This document shows, one piece after another, positions 21,445 to 30,200 of a stretch of DNA of 64,000 bases. This DNA is from 34-65-8 sp046294735. Its GTDB lineage: Bacteria; Pseudomonadota; Alphaproteobacteria; Sphingomonadales; Sphingomonadaceae. The DNA lies in the NCBI GenBank assembly GCA_046294735.1, contig JBKBKB010000003.1, positions 248,001-312,000 on the forward strand, given 5' to 3'. Numbering within the stretch: the stretch's first letter is position 1; every line of letters begins with the position of its first letter. The notes beneath the pieces were generated by a model. It was not told the origin of the DNA and did not search any database. It saw only the letters and a program-made list of their open reading frames with translations. Both the position numbers and the translations under genes were made by a program.

Positions 21445-23598
21445 ATGACCAGAACCCTGCTTGCCGTCAGCGCTAGCGCCTTTGCGCTGATCTTCTCCGT
21501 TCCGGCCCTTGCGCACGATAATGACCACGAACACGTTGCTGCTGCTTCGCCTGCAGAAACCGGCTCTGCCCTTCCGACGATGAGTTTCGGGGAGTGGGGT
21601 GTTGACCCTGCATATCTGTCTGGCACGATCCGGCCCGGCGACGACTTCTTCGGCTATGTCAATCAGACGTGGCTCGATGCGAACCCGCTGCCAGCGGAAT
21701 TCAGCCGCTTCGGTGCCTTCACCCTGTTAGCGGAGAAATCGACTGCAGATGTGAAAGCACTGGTCGACGAATTGGTGGCGCGGGATGGGTCCCTCTCGGC
21801 CAGCGAGCAGCGGATTGTCGATGCCTACAAGGCCTTTATTGATACGAATGCAATCGAGGCTGCTGGGCTTGCCCCAGCCCGGCCCTATCTAGGTGCGATC
21901 TTCGCGGCACCGGATCTTGATGCACTGGTGCGGGTCTGGGCCACGCCCGGCATTCCTTCCCCGCTCGGTGCTTTCGTGACGGTCGACCAGAAGGCGCCCG
22001 ATACGTATGTCACGTATGTCTCCAGCGGAGGGCTGGGGCTGCCGGACCGGGATTACTACAGCGACGAAAGCGAACGCGGTCAGACCATCCAGCAGAAATA
22101 CCGCGAGTATCTGGCATTCCTGCTAGGCGAGGCGGGCTATGCCGACCCCGCAGCAGCTGCGCAGGCGGTCTACGCTTTCGAGGAGCGGATCGCGCGCGAG
22201 ATTTCGTGGGACCGCACTGTCAGCCGCAACCGGGATCTGACCTATACCGCCGCCACGCCGCAGGAGTTTGCGGTAATGGCCGGCGATTTCCCGCTTGCGA
22301 CGATGCTGGCGGCGACCGGGTTTGATCGCGCACCCAAGTTTGTCATTCCTCAGGTGCCGCCATCGCCGGAACGGGTGGCCGAACTTGGCCTGACGCCGGA
22401 GGTGGTCGCCAAGATTGGCAAGGGAACGCCGGGGATGTTCGGCCTTCTCACCGAAACGCCGCTTGCCACCCTGCAGGCGTGGACGGCGGTTCGCCTGCTG
22501 TCGGGCAATGCTGCGGTCTTGCCGGAGCGCTTCGACAAGGCCCAGTTCGCCCTTTACGGCACCTTGCTCACCGGTACACCGGAACAGCGCCCGCGCTGGA
22601 AGCGGGCGATCTCGGAAACCGAGAGCCATCTTGGCGAAGTGGTGGGCAAGGCCTATGTCGAGCGCCATTTCCCCAAGGAAAACAAGGTTGCGATGGATGA
22701 GCTGGTGCGCAACCTGCGCCAGGCCATGGCCGAATCGATCAGCGAGATCGACTGGATGGGTGAGACAACCAAGCGCGAGGCCATGGCCAAGCTGGAAAGC
22801 TTCGACCCGAAGATCGGTTATCGCGACAATCTGGAAACCTATGAAGGTCTTGCGATCACTCGTGATCCGCTTGCCAACCGCATGGCGGCGGCCAAGTGGG
22901 CCTTTGAGGACAATCGGGCCAAGCTCGGCCAGCCGATCGACCGGACCGAATGGGGGATGCTGCCGCAGACAGTTAACGCCTACTACAACGCCACCAAGAA
23001 CGAGATCGTCTTCCCGGCCGGCATTCTGCAGCAGCCGTTCTTCGGTATTTCGGCCGATGCAGCGGTCAATTACGGCGCTATCGGCGGGGTGATTGGCCAT
23101 GAAATGGGCCACGGATTTGACGACCAGGGCTCCAAGTCGGATGCCACCGGCGAACTGCGAAACTGGTGGACCGATGCTGACCGCGCCGAGTTCGACAAGC
23201 GTGGTGACAAGCTGGTGGCCCAGTACAATGCGTTCTGCCCGCTCGATGACGGCAAGACCTGCATCAACGGCCGCCTCGCGCTGGGTGAGAACATCGGCGA
23301 TGTCGGCGGCCTGAGCCTGGCCTATCGCGCCTACAAGCTGTCGCTGGGCGGGCGTGAGGACAAGGTAATCGACGGGCTTACCGGCGACCAGCGCTTCTTC
23401 ATCGCCTGGGCGCAGGTGTGGCGGGCGCAAAACCGTGAAGACGCCATGCGCCAGCGCATCCGCCTCGGGCCGCACAGTCTGGAGCAGTTCCGCGCCAACG
23501 GCCCCGTGCGCAACATGGATGCCTGGTATGCAGCGTTCAACGTCGGCCCAGACCACAAGCTCTACCTGCCCCCGGAAGAGCGCGTGAAGATCTGGTGA
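21445..23598 (+). CDS. M13-family zinc metallopeptidase (neprilysin/PepO-like), exported
   Basis: 717 residues from ATG 21445 with AGGA about 8 bases upstream. A signal peptide (LLAVSASAFALIFSVPALA) is followed by a His/Asp-rich stretch. The peptidase features are the substrate-binding VNAYYNATKNEIVFPAGIL, zinc ligands His552 and His556 with catalytic Glu553 (IGHEMGHGFDD), and the third ligand Glu615 with Asp619 (GENIGDVGG). The C-terminus ends in a conserved Trp. Expected to act on oligopeptides in the periplasm. The start of the mature protein suggests a soluble enzyme; no lipobox is seen. Standalone gene. Confidence 0.93.
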   Translation: MTRTLLAVSASAFALIFSVPALAHDNDHEHVAAASPAETGSALPTMSFGEWGVDPAYLSGTIRPGDDFFGYVNQTWLDANPLPAEFSRFGAFTLLAEKSTADVKALVDELVARDGSLSASEQRIVDAYKAFIDTNAIEAAGLAPARPYLGAIFAAPDLDALVRVWATPGIPSPLGAFVTVDQKAPDTYVTYVSSGGLGLPDRDYYSDESERGQTIQQKYREYLAFLLGEAGYADPAAAAQAVYAFEERIAREISWDRTVSRNRDLTYTAATPQEFAVMAGDFPLATMLAATGFDRAPKFVIPQVPPSPERVAELGLTPEVVAKIGKGTPGMFGLLTETPLATLQAWTAVRLLSGNAAVLPERFDKAQFALYGTLLTGTPEQRPRWKRAISETESHLGEVVGKAYVERHFPKENKVAMDELVRNLRQAMAESISEIDWMGETTKREAMAKLESFDPKIGYRDNLETYEGLAITRDPLANRMAAAKWAFEDNRAKLGQPIDRTEWGMLPQTVNAYYNATKNEIVFPAGILQQPFFGISADAAVNYGAIGGVIGHEMGHGFDDQGSKSDATGELRNWWTDADRAEFDKRGDKLVAQYNAFCPLDDGKTCINGRLALGENIGDVGGLSLAYRAYKLSLGGREDKVIDGLTGDQRFFIAWAQVWRAQNREDAMRQRIRLGPHSLEQFRANGPVRNMDAWYAAFNVGPDHKLYLPPEERVKIW

Positions 23599-23608
23599 CC
23601 CCTGGCTG

Positions 23609-23642
23609 GGGGCAAGTGAGCGGTTAGCGTTTGACTTGCCCC
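23609..23642. other. Intergenic stem-loop between the M13 peptidase gene and uppP
   Basis: GGGGCAAGT (23609-23617) and ACTTGCCCC (23634-23642) form a perfect 9-base stem with a 16-base loop. There is no T run after either arm, so it may be an inefficient terminator after the peptidase gene or part of the uppP leader. The right arm lies 25 bases upstream of the uppP ATG. Confidence 0.45.
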
Positions 23643-23667
23643 TGCTAATCGCCTTGAGCGGCGAGCC

Positions 23668-24480
23668 ATGAACGAAACCGTTACTGCAATCCTGCTCGGC
23701 ATCCTGGAAGGACTGACCGAATTCCTGCCCGTATCATCTACGGGGCACCTGATACTTGCGACTGAATTGTTTGGTTATGATGCGGCACAGTGGGCGCAGT
23801 TCAACATTGTCATCCAGCTGGGTGCGATTCTGGCGGTCGTGGTCAGCTATTTTCGCACTTTCTGGACAATGGGTACCGGTCTGCTGCGGTGGGAGCCTAC
23901 CGCCGTCCGGTTCGTGCGCAACATCCTGATCGCCTTCATTCCGGCCGCCGTGATCGGACTGATGGTCAAGGATACGATTGACGTGATGCTCGGATCGCCA
24001 AATGTGGTCGCCTGGGCTCTGGTCATCGGAGGGATTGCCATGCTGGGGCTGGAGAAGACGATCCGCCCGTCCGAGGATTCCGGGGTTGCCGATATACCTT
24101 TGAAGAAGGTGATCGGCATCGGGTTTGTGCAGTGTCTGGCAATGGTTCCCGGCACCAGCCGTTCAGGCGCGACCATCCTCGGCGCATTGGCGATGGGCGT
24201 GGGCCGGAAGACAGCGGCCGAGTTCAGCTTTTTCCTGGCGGTCCCGACCATGCTCGGAGCCGCCACAGTCAAGATCCTTTCCGAACCCGAGAAGCTGTTG
24301 AGCGGCGGTGGTCTGATTGGCTGGGACGAGATTGCGATCGGATTTGTTGCCGCTTTTCTTGTGGCGCTGGCGGTTATCCGTGCGTTTGTCGCCTATGTCA
24401 CCCGCTACGGTTTTGCACCTTTCGCCTGGTACCGGATAGTCATCGGTATTGCAGCGATTGTCTGGCTCACCTTGCGGTAG
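23668..24480 (+). CDS. uppP: Undecaprenyl-diphosphatase
   Basis: 270 residues, usual length for UppP/BacA, with about eight membrane spans. Both active-site motifs are intact: EGLTEFLPVSSTGHL at 14-28 (Glu14, Glu18 and His27 equivalents of the catalytic residues) and PGTSRSGAT near 160 with the catalytic Arg. It removes a phosphate from undecaprenyl diphosphate at the periplasmic side so the lipid carrier can be reused for peptidoglycan and polysaccharide synthesis. Over-expression confers bacitracin resistance in other bacteria. Single gene; no strong terminator seen immediately after it. Confidence 0.97.
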   Translation: MNETVTAILLGILEGLTEFLPVSSTGHLILATELFGYDAAQWAQFNIVIQLGAILAVVVSYFRTFWTMGTGLLRWEPTAVRFVRNILIAFIPAAVIGLMVKDTIDVMLGSPNVVAWALVIGGIAMLGLEKTIRPSEDSGVADIPLKKVIGIGFVQCLAMVPGTSRSGATILGALAMGVGRKTAAEFSFFLAVPTMLGAATVKILSEPEKLLSGGGLIGWDEIAIGFVAAFLVALAVIRAFVAYVTRYGFAPFAWYRIVIGIAAIVWLTLR

Positions 24481-24609
24481 CTCAGGCACGACTTGCCGCA
24501 AGTAGGGGCCGTGAGGGGGAACCCCGGCCCGACCGCACCATTGAGCCGATTGTGGCGCATTTGTACGGGTCGGTCCCGACCTCGCGCCCCGTAAAAAAGG
24601 GGAAAGACG

Positions 24610-24861
24610 ATGAAAAAGTTCATGATTGCTTCGGCTGCAGTTCTGGGTCTTGGCCTTGTTGCGTGCGACGGTCCGCGCGAAAATGCGGCGGAGGACGCAG
24701 GCGAGCAGATGGCTGAGGAAGTGAATGCACAGGCCGAGGCAATGGAAGACGCAGGCCAGATCACTGACGCCCAGGAAGACGCCATGTCCGAGGCCGCCAA
24801 AGACAAGGCGGATGCCATGGAAGACATGGCCGAAGCGGCTGACGAGGCTGTCGGCCAGTAA
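24610..24861 (+). CDS. Small acidic lipoprotein, helical
   Basis: 83 residues. Signal peptide MKKFMIASAAVLGLGLVAC with lipobox cysteine at residue 19. The mature part is low-complexity, rich in Ala, Glu, Asp and Met, with heptad-like AMEDAGQ/AMEDMAEAAD units suggesting a single amphipathic helix. The GGGG-AAA stretch ahead of the ATG supplies the ribosome-binding site. A strong terminator follows immediately, so it is monocistronic. It resembles two other small lipoproteins at 31419 and 31725. Function unknown; an abundant envelope spacer protein is one possibility. Confidence 0.82.
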   Translation: MKKFMIASAAVLGLGLVACDGPRENAAEDAGEQMAEEVNAQAEAMEDAGQITDAQEDAMSEAAKDKADAMEDMAEAADEAVGQ

Positions 24862-24882
24862 GTCTGGATGGTTACAGCGAGC

Positions 24883-24915
24883 GCGGCCCGGGAGCGATTC
24901 CGGGCCGCTTTCGTT
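24883..24915 (+). terminator. Rho-independent terminator of the small lipoprotein gene
   Basis: GCGGCCCGG (24883-24891) and CCGGGCCGC (24900-24908) form a perfect 9-base GC stem with an 8-base loop, followed by TTTCGTTT. It lies 22 bases after the lipoprotein stop and also just beyond the end of the converging phhA gene. Confidence 0.9.
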
Positions 24916-24933
24916 TGTCGTCCCAGCCAGCGG

Positions 24934-25893
24934 TCAGACCGGCAGGGCGCCGCTCCCGCGGCCACCGCGCAGCAGGTATTCCTGCGTGCCGCGATGCAGC
25001 ACGTCGTCGACATCGATCACCGCCGAATTGGCGTAAGTGAATGCCGGGGCAAGGCTGCGGTAGAGCCGGTCGAAATCGCGCTCGACCGTCTGCCGGTAGA
25101 GATCCTCGAAGCTCTCGATCACGAAGTAGGTCGGCTGAAGATCGCTGATCACATAGTCGGTCCGCATCACACGATCGACATTGAGCATGATCCGGTTCGG
25201 ACTCTGCGCCTCGATCGCATAGACTGCTTCGGTCGGGCCGGACAGGATTCCGGCGCCATAGGCGCGCAGGTCCTTGCCATGCTCGAGGATCAGCCCGAAC
25301 TCCACCGTGTACCAATAGAGCGCGCCGAGCGCCTTCAAGCGGTTGTAGCGCATCGCCTTCCACCCGGCGCGGCCATATTCCTGCATGTAGTCGGCATAGA
25401 CCGGGTCGGCCAGCATCGGCACGTGCCCGAACACGTCGTGGAATACGTCAGGCTCCTGGATGTAATCAAATGTTTCTCGGGTGCGGATGAAGTTGCCCGC
25501 CGGGAACCGTCGGTTGGCAAGGTGCCAGAAGAACACGTGATCGGGGATCAGCATCGGCACCGGCACAACGCTCCACCCCGTGAGCGAGCCCAGCTCCTCC
25601 GACAGCTTGGCAAACTCCGGCACACCGCCCCTGCCCAGGTCCAGCCGGTCAAGGCCGGACAGAAACGCACTCGCCGCTCGTCCCGGCAGCACATCGACCT
25701 GACGCGCGAACAGGTCATCCCAGATCGCGTCGTCCTCGCTCGAATAGGCGGTTTGGGCCGGTTCCAGCCAGTCCTCACCCACATGCGCCGGGCGCTTGAG
25801 CGGCGCAGTGAAGACATCGGCCGGCATTTCCGGCAGGACAGTGAAATCGGATTCGGGGTTCGCGAGCGTAGCCATGGTTTCAGTTGCAACCAT
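24934..25893 (-). CDS. phhA: Phenylalanine 4-monooxygenase
   Basis: 319 residues from ATG 25893; ATG 25875 would give 313 and neither has a clear ribosome-binding site. A longer upstream frame is the antisense of ppk2 and is not used. The catalytic domain shows the iron ligands His152 and His157 (DVFHDVFGHVPMLADP) and Glu198 (WYTVEFGL). The enzyme hydroxylates phenylalanine to tyrosine with tetrahydrobiopterin and oxygen. The bacterial form lacks the regulatory ACT domain of animal enzymes, as here. No pterin carbinolamine dehydratase or homogentisate genes adjoin it. It is divergent from ppk2, with 40 bases between the starts. Confidence 0.94.
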   Translation of the reverse strand: MVATETMATLANPESDFTVLPEMPADVFTAPLKRPAHVGEDWLEPAQTAYSSEDDAIWDDLFARQVDVLPGRAASAFLSGLDRLDLGRGGVPEFAKLSEELGSLTGWSVVPVPMLIPDHVFFWHLANRRFPAGNFIRTRETFDYIQEPDVFHDVFGHVPMLADPVYADYMQEYGRAGWKAMRYNRLKALGALYWYTVEFGLILEHGKDLRAYGAGILSGPTEAVYAIEAQSPNRIMLNVDRVMRTDYVISDLQPTYFVIESFEDLYRQTVERDFDRLYRSLAPAFTYANSAVIDVDDVLHRGTQEYLLRGGRGSGALPV

Positions 25894-25933
25894 TAGCACT
25901 TTGCGGGCGCGCTGACAAACAGGAGGGCACCCA

Positions 25934-26713
25934 TTGGAAAAGCTGAAAGGTAAGCAATACGCCGAATTGCTCGAGCCGCTGGAGGAAGAACTGGTGGCCA
26001 TGGCGCGCTGGGCCAGGGCCACCGGCGCGCGCATCTGCGTACTGTTCGAAGGGCGCGATACGGCGGGCAAGGGGGGCGCGATCAAGGCGGTGGGCGAGCG
26101 GCTCAATCCGCGCCAGTGCCATGTGGTGGCGCTGCCCAAGCCAACCGAGCAGGAACGCGGCCAGTGGTACTTCCAGCGGTTCGTGCCGCATCTGCCCGGC
26201 GCGGGCGAGATCGTGCTGTTCGACCGCAGCTGGTACAACCGGGCCGGGGTCGAGAAGGTTATGGGTTTTGCCAGCGAGGCCGAAGTGGAGCGGTTCCTGG
26301 AAGCTGCGCCCGCGTTCGAGAAACAGTTGGTCGAAGACGGCATCCTGCTTTTCAAGTACTGGCTTACCGCTGACCAGGCGCAGCAGGAAGAGCGGCTGGC
26401 CGAACGGCTGGACGATCCGCTCAAACGCTGGAAGCTGTCCCCGATCGATCTCGCCGCGCGGCAAAGATATGCCGCCTACACCGAAGCGCGCGAGGCGATG
26501 CTGGCGGCGACCCATACCGCATGGGCGCCGTGGACGCTGGTCGATTTCAATGACCAGCGGCGCGGTCGGCTGACCCTGATCCGCGATTTGCTGGACCGTC
26601 TGCCCGATACCCAAGTCGAGCCGGAACCGCTGGATTTTCCGCCACTTGGACACGAACCGTTGAAGGAGCAGTTCGGAGTGATCCAGCCGATTGCCCCTTA
26701 TCCGCTCAGTTGA
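25934..26713 (+). CDS. ppk2: Polyphosphate kinase 2 family protein
   Basis: 259 residues. TTG start supported by a perfect AGGAGG 7 bases upstream. One PPK2 domain: Walker A-like FEGRDTAGKGG (Gly40, Lys46), the arginine lid region with PTEQERGQWYFQRF, and Walker B FDRSWYNRAGVEKVMGF. PPK2 enzymes use polyphosphate to phosphorylate GDP/ADP (class I), AMP (class II) or both. The class cannot be decided safely by eye; the short length and single domain exclude the tandem class II form. The gene end overlaps the stop of the converging hydratase gene by 8 bases. Confidence 0.92.
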   Translation: MEKLKGKQYAELLEPLEEELVAMARWARATGARICVLFEGRDTAGKGGAIKAVGERLNPRQCHVVALPKPTEQERGQWYFQRFVPHLPGAGEIVLFDRSWYNRAGVEKVMGFASEAEVERFLEAAPAFEKQLVEDGILLFKYWLTADQAQQEERLAERLDDPLKRWKLSPIDLAARQRYAAYTEAREAMLAATHTAWAPWTLVDFNDQRRGRLTLIRDLLDRLPDTQVEPEPLDFPPLGHEPLKEQFGVIQPIAPYPLS

Positions 26714-27563
26714 GGATAGCGCTGGCTTTTAGTGTCTGGCGGCCGTCGCTGGCGAACGAGCCGAGTTCCAGCATTTCGCTGGTTTCGCGCAAGGCCAGGT
26801 GCAGCGGCTCGCCTGCGATGGCCGGGCTGACAGCTCGAAAATTGAAGGATTTTAACTGGTTGTCACTGTAGCCCTTCCCGGCCAGTTGCAGCAGCAAGGT
26901 GGCGATCAGGGGGCCGTGGACCACGAGCCCGCGATAACGCTCGACATCGCGGGCATAGGGCGCGTCGTAGTGGATGCGGTGGGTGTTGAAGGTCAGTGCG
27001 GAATAGCGGAACAGCAGAGCTTCGGAAGGCACGATCGTTTTCACCATGTCCCAGTTCGACATGTCGAATTCATCATCATCATTTGGTGCAGGCGGGCTGA
27101 GCGCTGCATCAGGCAGACTTGCGTCGCGATAGACCAGCGTCTGCTTCTCGCGCACTGCTTCGACATCGTCGGCAATGGTGACATGTTCAACCTCAACGAA
27201 GCCGAGCTTGCCGGTGGTGCCGTCCTTTTCCGTCACTGAGACAATCCGGCTGGTTCGTTCGATCTGCGCGCCCACCGTGATCGGGGCGAGAAAGGCAATG
27301 TCGCTCGCTGCCCACATCCGGCGCGGCAGGGGTATCGGGGGGAAGAAGCTTGCGGGGCTGTCGTCCCGCGCGGGATGGCCGTCGATGCCCAGAGCAGCGG
27401 TGGGGGCTTCAGGCGTGCAGAGGCAGAAGTGGATGCCCTGCGGCATAACGCCGTCAGACGGAGCAGCCCGGTCAAGCGCAGCCAGCCAGCGTCGGCACAT
27501 TGCCGCGTCGACCCGATCGGTGCGGACCTCAGTGCGCCCGGTCCACGAATCCCAGGACCCCAT
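26706..27563 (-). CDS. HTD2/MaoC-like dehydratase, mesaconyl-C4-CoA hydratase-like
   Basis: 285 residues from ATG 27563, which overlaps the stop of the upstream thiolase by one base (TGATG). The N-terminal half is the FAS1-like dehydratase region; the C-terminal half carries the hot-dog motif FNTHRIHYDAPYARDVERYRGL followed by VVHGPLIATLL (quoted separately). This arrangement is that of 3-methylfumaryl-CoA (mesaconyl-C4-CoA) hydratase and fungal-type HTD2 proteins. Its gene neighbours are a thiolase, a family III CoA-transferase and an acyl-CoA dehydrogenase. The hydratase activity is well supported; the C5-dicarboxyl substrate is only a hypothesis. Confidence 0.85.
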   Translation of the reverse strand: MGSWDSWTGRTEVRTDRVDAAMCRRWLAALDRAAPSDGVMPQGIHFCLCTPEAPTAALGIDGHPARDDSPASFFPPIPLPRRMWAASDIAFLAPITVGAQIERTSRIVSVTEKDGTTGKLGFVEVEHVTIADDVEAVREKQTLVYRDASLPDAALSPPAPNDDDEFDMSNWDMVKTIVPSEALLFRYSALTFNTHRIHYDAPYARDVERYRGLVVHGPLIATLLLQLAGKGYSDNQLKSFNFRAVSPAIAGEPLHLALRETSEMLELGSFASDGRQTLKASAILN

Positions 27564-28777
27564 CACGCGGCCCGTTCGAATACAGCGGCCATGCCCTGCC
27601 CACCGCCAATGCACATGGTCTCAAGACCGTAGCGCGCTCCGCGTCGGTGCATCTCGTGCGCCATGTCGGCGAGGATACGCCCACCGGTTGCCCCAATCGG
27701 GTGGCCGAGTGAAATGCCCGAGCCGTTGACGTTAAGGAGTTCGCGGCGGCTGTCGTTCTCCGACCAGCCCCAGCCCTTGAGCACCGCGAGCACCTGCGGC
27801 GCAAAAGCCTCGTTCAGTTCCACCAGATCGATCTGGCCCCAGTCCATGCCGGTGCGGGCAAACAGACGCTCAACCGCCGGGACCGGGCCGATGCCCATGC
27901 GGCTGGGATCGCACCCGGCGGCTGCCCAGCCGGTGAACCACAGCATCGGTTCGAGGCCCAGCTCCTCCAGCTTGTCTTCCGCCACCACCAGACAGGCGGC
28001 GGCGGCATCGTTCTGCTGGCTCGCATTGCCCGCGGTGACCACGCCGCCTTCAAGAGCGCGCAAGGCACCGAGGCTGTCCATGCTCGCATCGGGCCGAAAG
28101 CCCTCGTCGCGGGTGAACAGCACCGGCTCGCCCTTCCGCTGCGGCACGGCGACAGGGACCAGTTGCGCATCGAACCTGCCCGCATCCCAGGCGGCGGCGG
28201 CGTTCTGGTGGCTGCGCACGGCAAAGGCATCGCAGGCCTCGCGGCTGATATCGTAATCCTTCGCCAGGTTCTCTGCCGTTTCGATCATCCCGGAAATCAC
28301 CCCGAACCGCTCGACCGGCTGGCTCATCACCCGGCCCCGCGTGAGCCGGTCATGCAGGGTGAGGTTGCCCGCCTTGATCCCCTGGCGCACGTCGGTGGTG
28401 TAGTGTTCGACGTTCGACATCGATTCGACCCCGCCTGCCACCACGCAATCAGCCACTCCCGTCTGGACCATCATCGCCGCGTTGGCCACGGCCTGAAGGC
28501 CCGATCCGCAGCGCCGGTCAACCTGGTAACCCGGCACTTCCAGCGGCAGCCCGGCAGCGAGCCAGGCCCAGTGGCCGATCGCCGGGGCTTCGCCATTGCC
28601 GTAACCCTGGCTGAATACGACATCGTCGACCCGTTCCGGGTCCACCCCGCTGCGCTCGATTAGCGCCTTCAGAATAACCGCGCCAAGCTGGCCGGCATTC
28701 ATGCTCGCAAGCGAGCCCATGAACCGGCCCACCGGGGTGCGGAGGGGTGAGCAGATGGCAACGCGTCTGGGGGTCAT
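27563..28777 (-). CDS. Acetyl-CoA acetyltransferase / thiolase (second copy)
   Basis: 404 residues. Cys90 in DRRCGSGLQA, the histidine in NGSGISLGHPIGATGG and the C-terminal CIGGGQG are all in place. It is only distantly similar to the thiolase at 15583 and begins with a different N-terminus (VAICSPLRTPVGRFMG), so it is not a recent duplicate. It lies 32 bases after the CoA-transferase gene and overlaps the hydratase start, indicating one operon with the two enzymes. Role: thiolytic cleavage of a 3-ketoacyl-CoA in the pathway run by this cluster. Confidence 0.93.
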   Translation of the reverse strand: MTPRRVAICSPLRTPVGRFMGSLASMNAGQLGAVILKALIERSGVDPERVDDVVFSQGYGNGEAPAIGHWAWLAAGLPLEVPGYQVDRRCGSGLQAVANAAMMVQTGVADCVVAGGVESMSNVEHYTTDVRQGIKAGNLTLHDRLTRGRVMSQPVERFGVISGMIETAENLAKDYDISREACDAFAVRSHQNAAAAWDAGRFDAQLVPVAVPQRKGEPVLFTRDEGFRPDASMDSLGALRALEGGVVTAGNASQQNDAAAACLVVAEDKLEELGLEPMLWFTGWAAAGCDPSRMGIGPVPAVERLFARTGMDWGQIDLVELNEAFAPQVLAVLKGWGWSENDSRRELLNVNGSGISLGHPIGATGGRILADMAHEMHRRGARYGLETMCIGGGQGMAAVFERAA

Positions 28778-28809
28778 GCTTCCGTATTCCTAACCGAGGT
28801 GGTGAAAAG

Positions 28810-30039
28810 TCAACGCGCTTGATCCGACAGCGCCACCGTGCCGGCATCGATCAGTTTCGCGATCGCGCCGGAGGACAGACCCAGCCGTTCGCTCAGCACT
28901 TCCTCGCTGTGCTGGCCAAGGTAAGGCGCAGGCTTCGGGTCGCCTGGTTCATGCCCGTGCCGCCTGGCGAAACTGCGGGTGGCGGGATAGGTGAAGCCGC
29001 TTGGGTTGGCGGGGGAAGGGCCGAACAGCGGGTTTTCGCCCACCAGCACAGGGTCGTTGGCCGCCTCGTGCATGGTGCGATAACGCTCGAAAGTGCAGCC
29101 CTGCGCTGCCATCCGCTGTGACAGCTCGGCCCAGTCGAGTGCGTCCGCCGCCTGTTGGAACAGCGCAAACAGCCGTGCCCGGTGGTCGAAGCGGGGCGTA
29201 TCGCCATCGGCAAACCGCACACCCAGTTCAGCCTCCAGCGCCTCGATCTCTGCCGCGTTGCCGAAGGCAGCAATCAGCCCGTCCCACTGCTTGGGGGTGA
29301 GCGCGGCGACCATGAAGCGGACCCTGTCACGGCTACGGAAATCGCGCCCGAACGCGCCCCATATTGCGTTTCCGAGCCGCTGGCGGTCGCTGCCGCGATA
29401 GAGCATTTCTGCCATCGACCCGCTGTTGGCCATGGTCCCGATCGCGACATCGCCCAGCGGCAGGCGCAGCTCGCTGCCCTCGCCGGTGCGGGCACGGTGG
29501 TGGAGCGCGGCCATCAGCGCGAAGGCGCCGTAGGCCCCGGTGATGAAATCCCACGCCGGCAGCACCTGGTTGACCGGCGGTGCAGTTGCCGGGTCCCAGT
29601 CCTCCGGCCCGCACATCAGCGGATAACCGCTCGCGGCGTTGACGGTGAAGTCCATCGCCTGGCGCCCGTCGTGCCAGCCCATGACTCTCAAAGAGACCAT
29701 GTCGGGCCGCCTTCTGGATAGGGCATCGTGGCTGAGGAAGCTGCGCTCGGGCAGGTTGGTGACCAGCTGGCCGGTGGCCCGGGCCAGTTCGACCACCAAT
29801 TCGCGCCCTTCACCTGATTGCAGGTCGAGCGCGACCGATTTCTTGGCGCGGTTGAGGTTTTCCCAGCTTAGCGAGCGGCCTTCCGCCGTCAGCATGTAGC
29901 GCTGGTAGTCGAGCCCGCCCGCCTTGTGGTCAACCCGGATTACCTCAGCGCCCATCTGCGCGCAGTAGAGCCCGACAGTGGGCGAGGCGACGAAGCTGGA
30001 GACCTCGATCAGCGAAAGGTCCGGCAGGAGGTTATACAT
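28810..30039 (-). CDS. CaiB/BaiF family III CoA-transferase
   Basis: 409 residues, full length. The N-terminal SSFVASPTVGLYCAQMGAEVIRVD is typical of the family and Asp164 (LPAWDFITGAYGAFALMAAL) matches the catalytic aspartate that forms the mixed anhydride. A large C-terminal domain with YPATRSFARRHGHEPG and PYLGQHSEEVL closes the fold. Such enzymes move CoA between carboxylic acids; mesaconyl-CoA C1:C4 transferases belong here too. The gene is preceded by a hairpin-rich 160-base gap and followed by the thiolase, so it probably heads or sits inside the catabolic operon. Substrate not identifiable. Confidence 0.9.
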   Translation of the reverse strand: MYNLLPDLSLIEVSSFVASPTVGLYCAQMGAEVIRVDHKAGGLDYQRYMLTAEGRSLSWENLNRAKKSVALDLQSGEGRELVVELARATGQLVTNLPERSFLSHDALSRRRPDMVSLRVMGWHDGRQAMDFTVNAASGYPLMCGPEDWDPATAPPVNQVLPAWDFITGAYGAFALMAALHHRARTGEGSELRLPLGDVAIGTMANSGSMAEMLYRGSDRQRLGNAIWGAFGRDFRSRDRVRFMVAALTPKQWDGLIAAFGNAAEIEALEAELGVRFADGDTPRFDHRARLFALFQQAADALDWAELSQRMAAQGCTFERYRTMHEAANDPVLVGENPLFGPSPANPSGFTYPATRSFARRHGHEPGDPKPAPYLGQHSEEVLSERLGLSSGAIAKLIDAGTVALSDQAR

Positions 30040-30071
30040 CGGATTGGAGACCTATCTTGATTGCCGCATCA

Positions 30072-30194
30072 CACGGCCCGTAGGGCCGCAAGCGCGACTG
30101 CGCGCCCGCAGCGGAAGCGAAGCTGAACCGCCGAAGGCGGGACACCGGGCCTTCAGGCCCCATGAGCGAGAAATTCGCAGCCTGGATGGGCTGC
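30072..30194. repeat. Hairpin-rich intergenic element between acyl-CoA dehydrogenase and CoA-transferase genes
   Basis: Several short perfect hairpins follow one another: CGGCCC/GGGCCG (30074-30088), CCGCC/GGCGG (30128-30140), GGGCC/GGCCC (30147-30160) and GCAGCC/GGCTGC (30177-30194), with a GCGCG palindrome at about 30092-30104. The stretch has no gene with a start signal. It may be a dispersed sphingomonad-type intergenic repeat or an operon-internal mRNA structure. It is transcribed if the acyl-CoA dehydrogenase and CoA-transferase share a message. Confidence 0.5.
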
Positions 30195-30200
30195 GGAACA

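Noticed and set aside
13365..23644. The 11-mer ACTTGCCCCTG at 13365 and 23634
   Set aside because: Two copies of an 11-mer are expected many times by chance in 64 kb, and contexts differ.
24934..26424. 496-codon frame that would add 177 residues to phenylalanine hydroxylase
   Set aside because: The extra part is antisense to ppk2 and is Ser/Arg-rich noise; the family starts near 25893.
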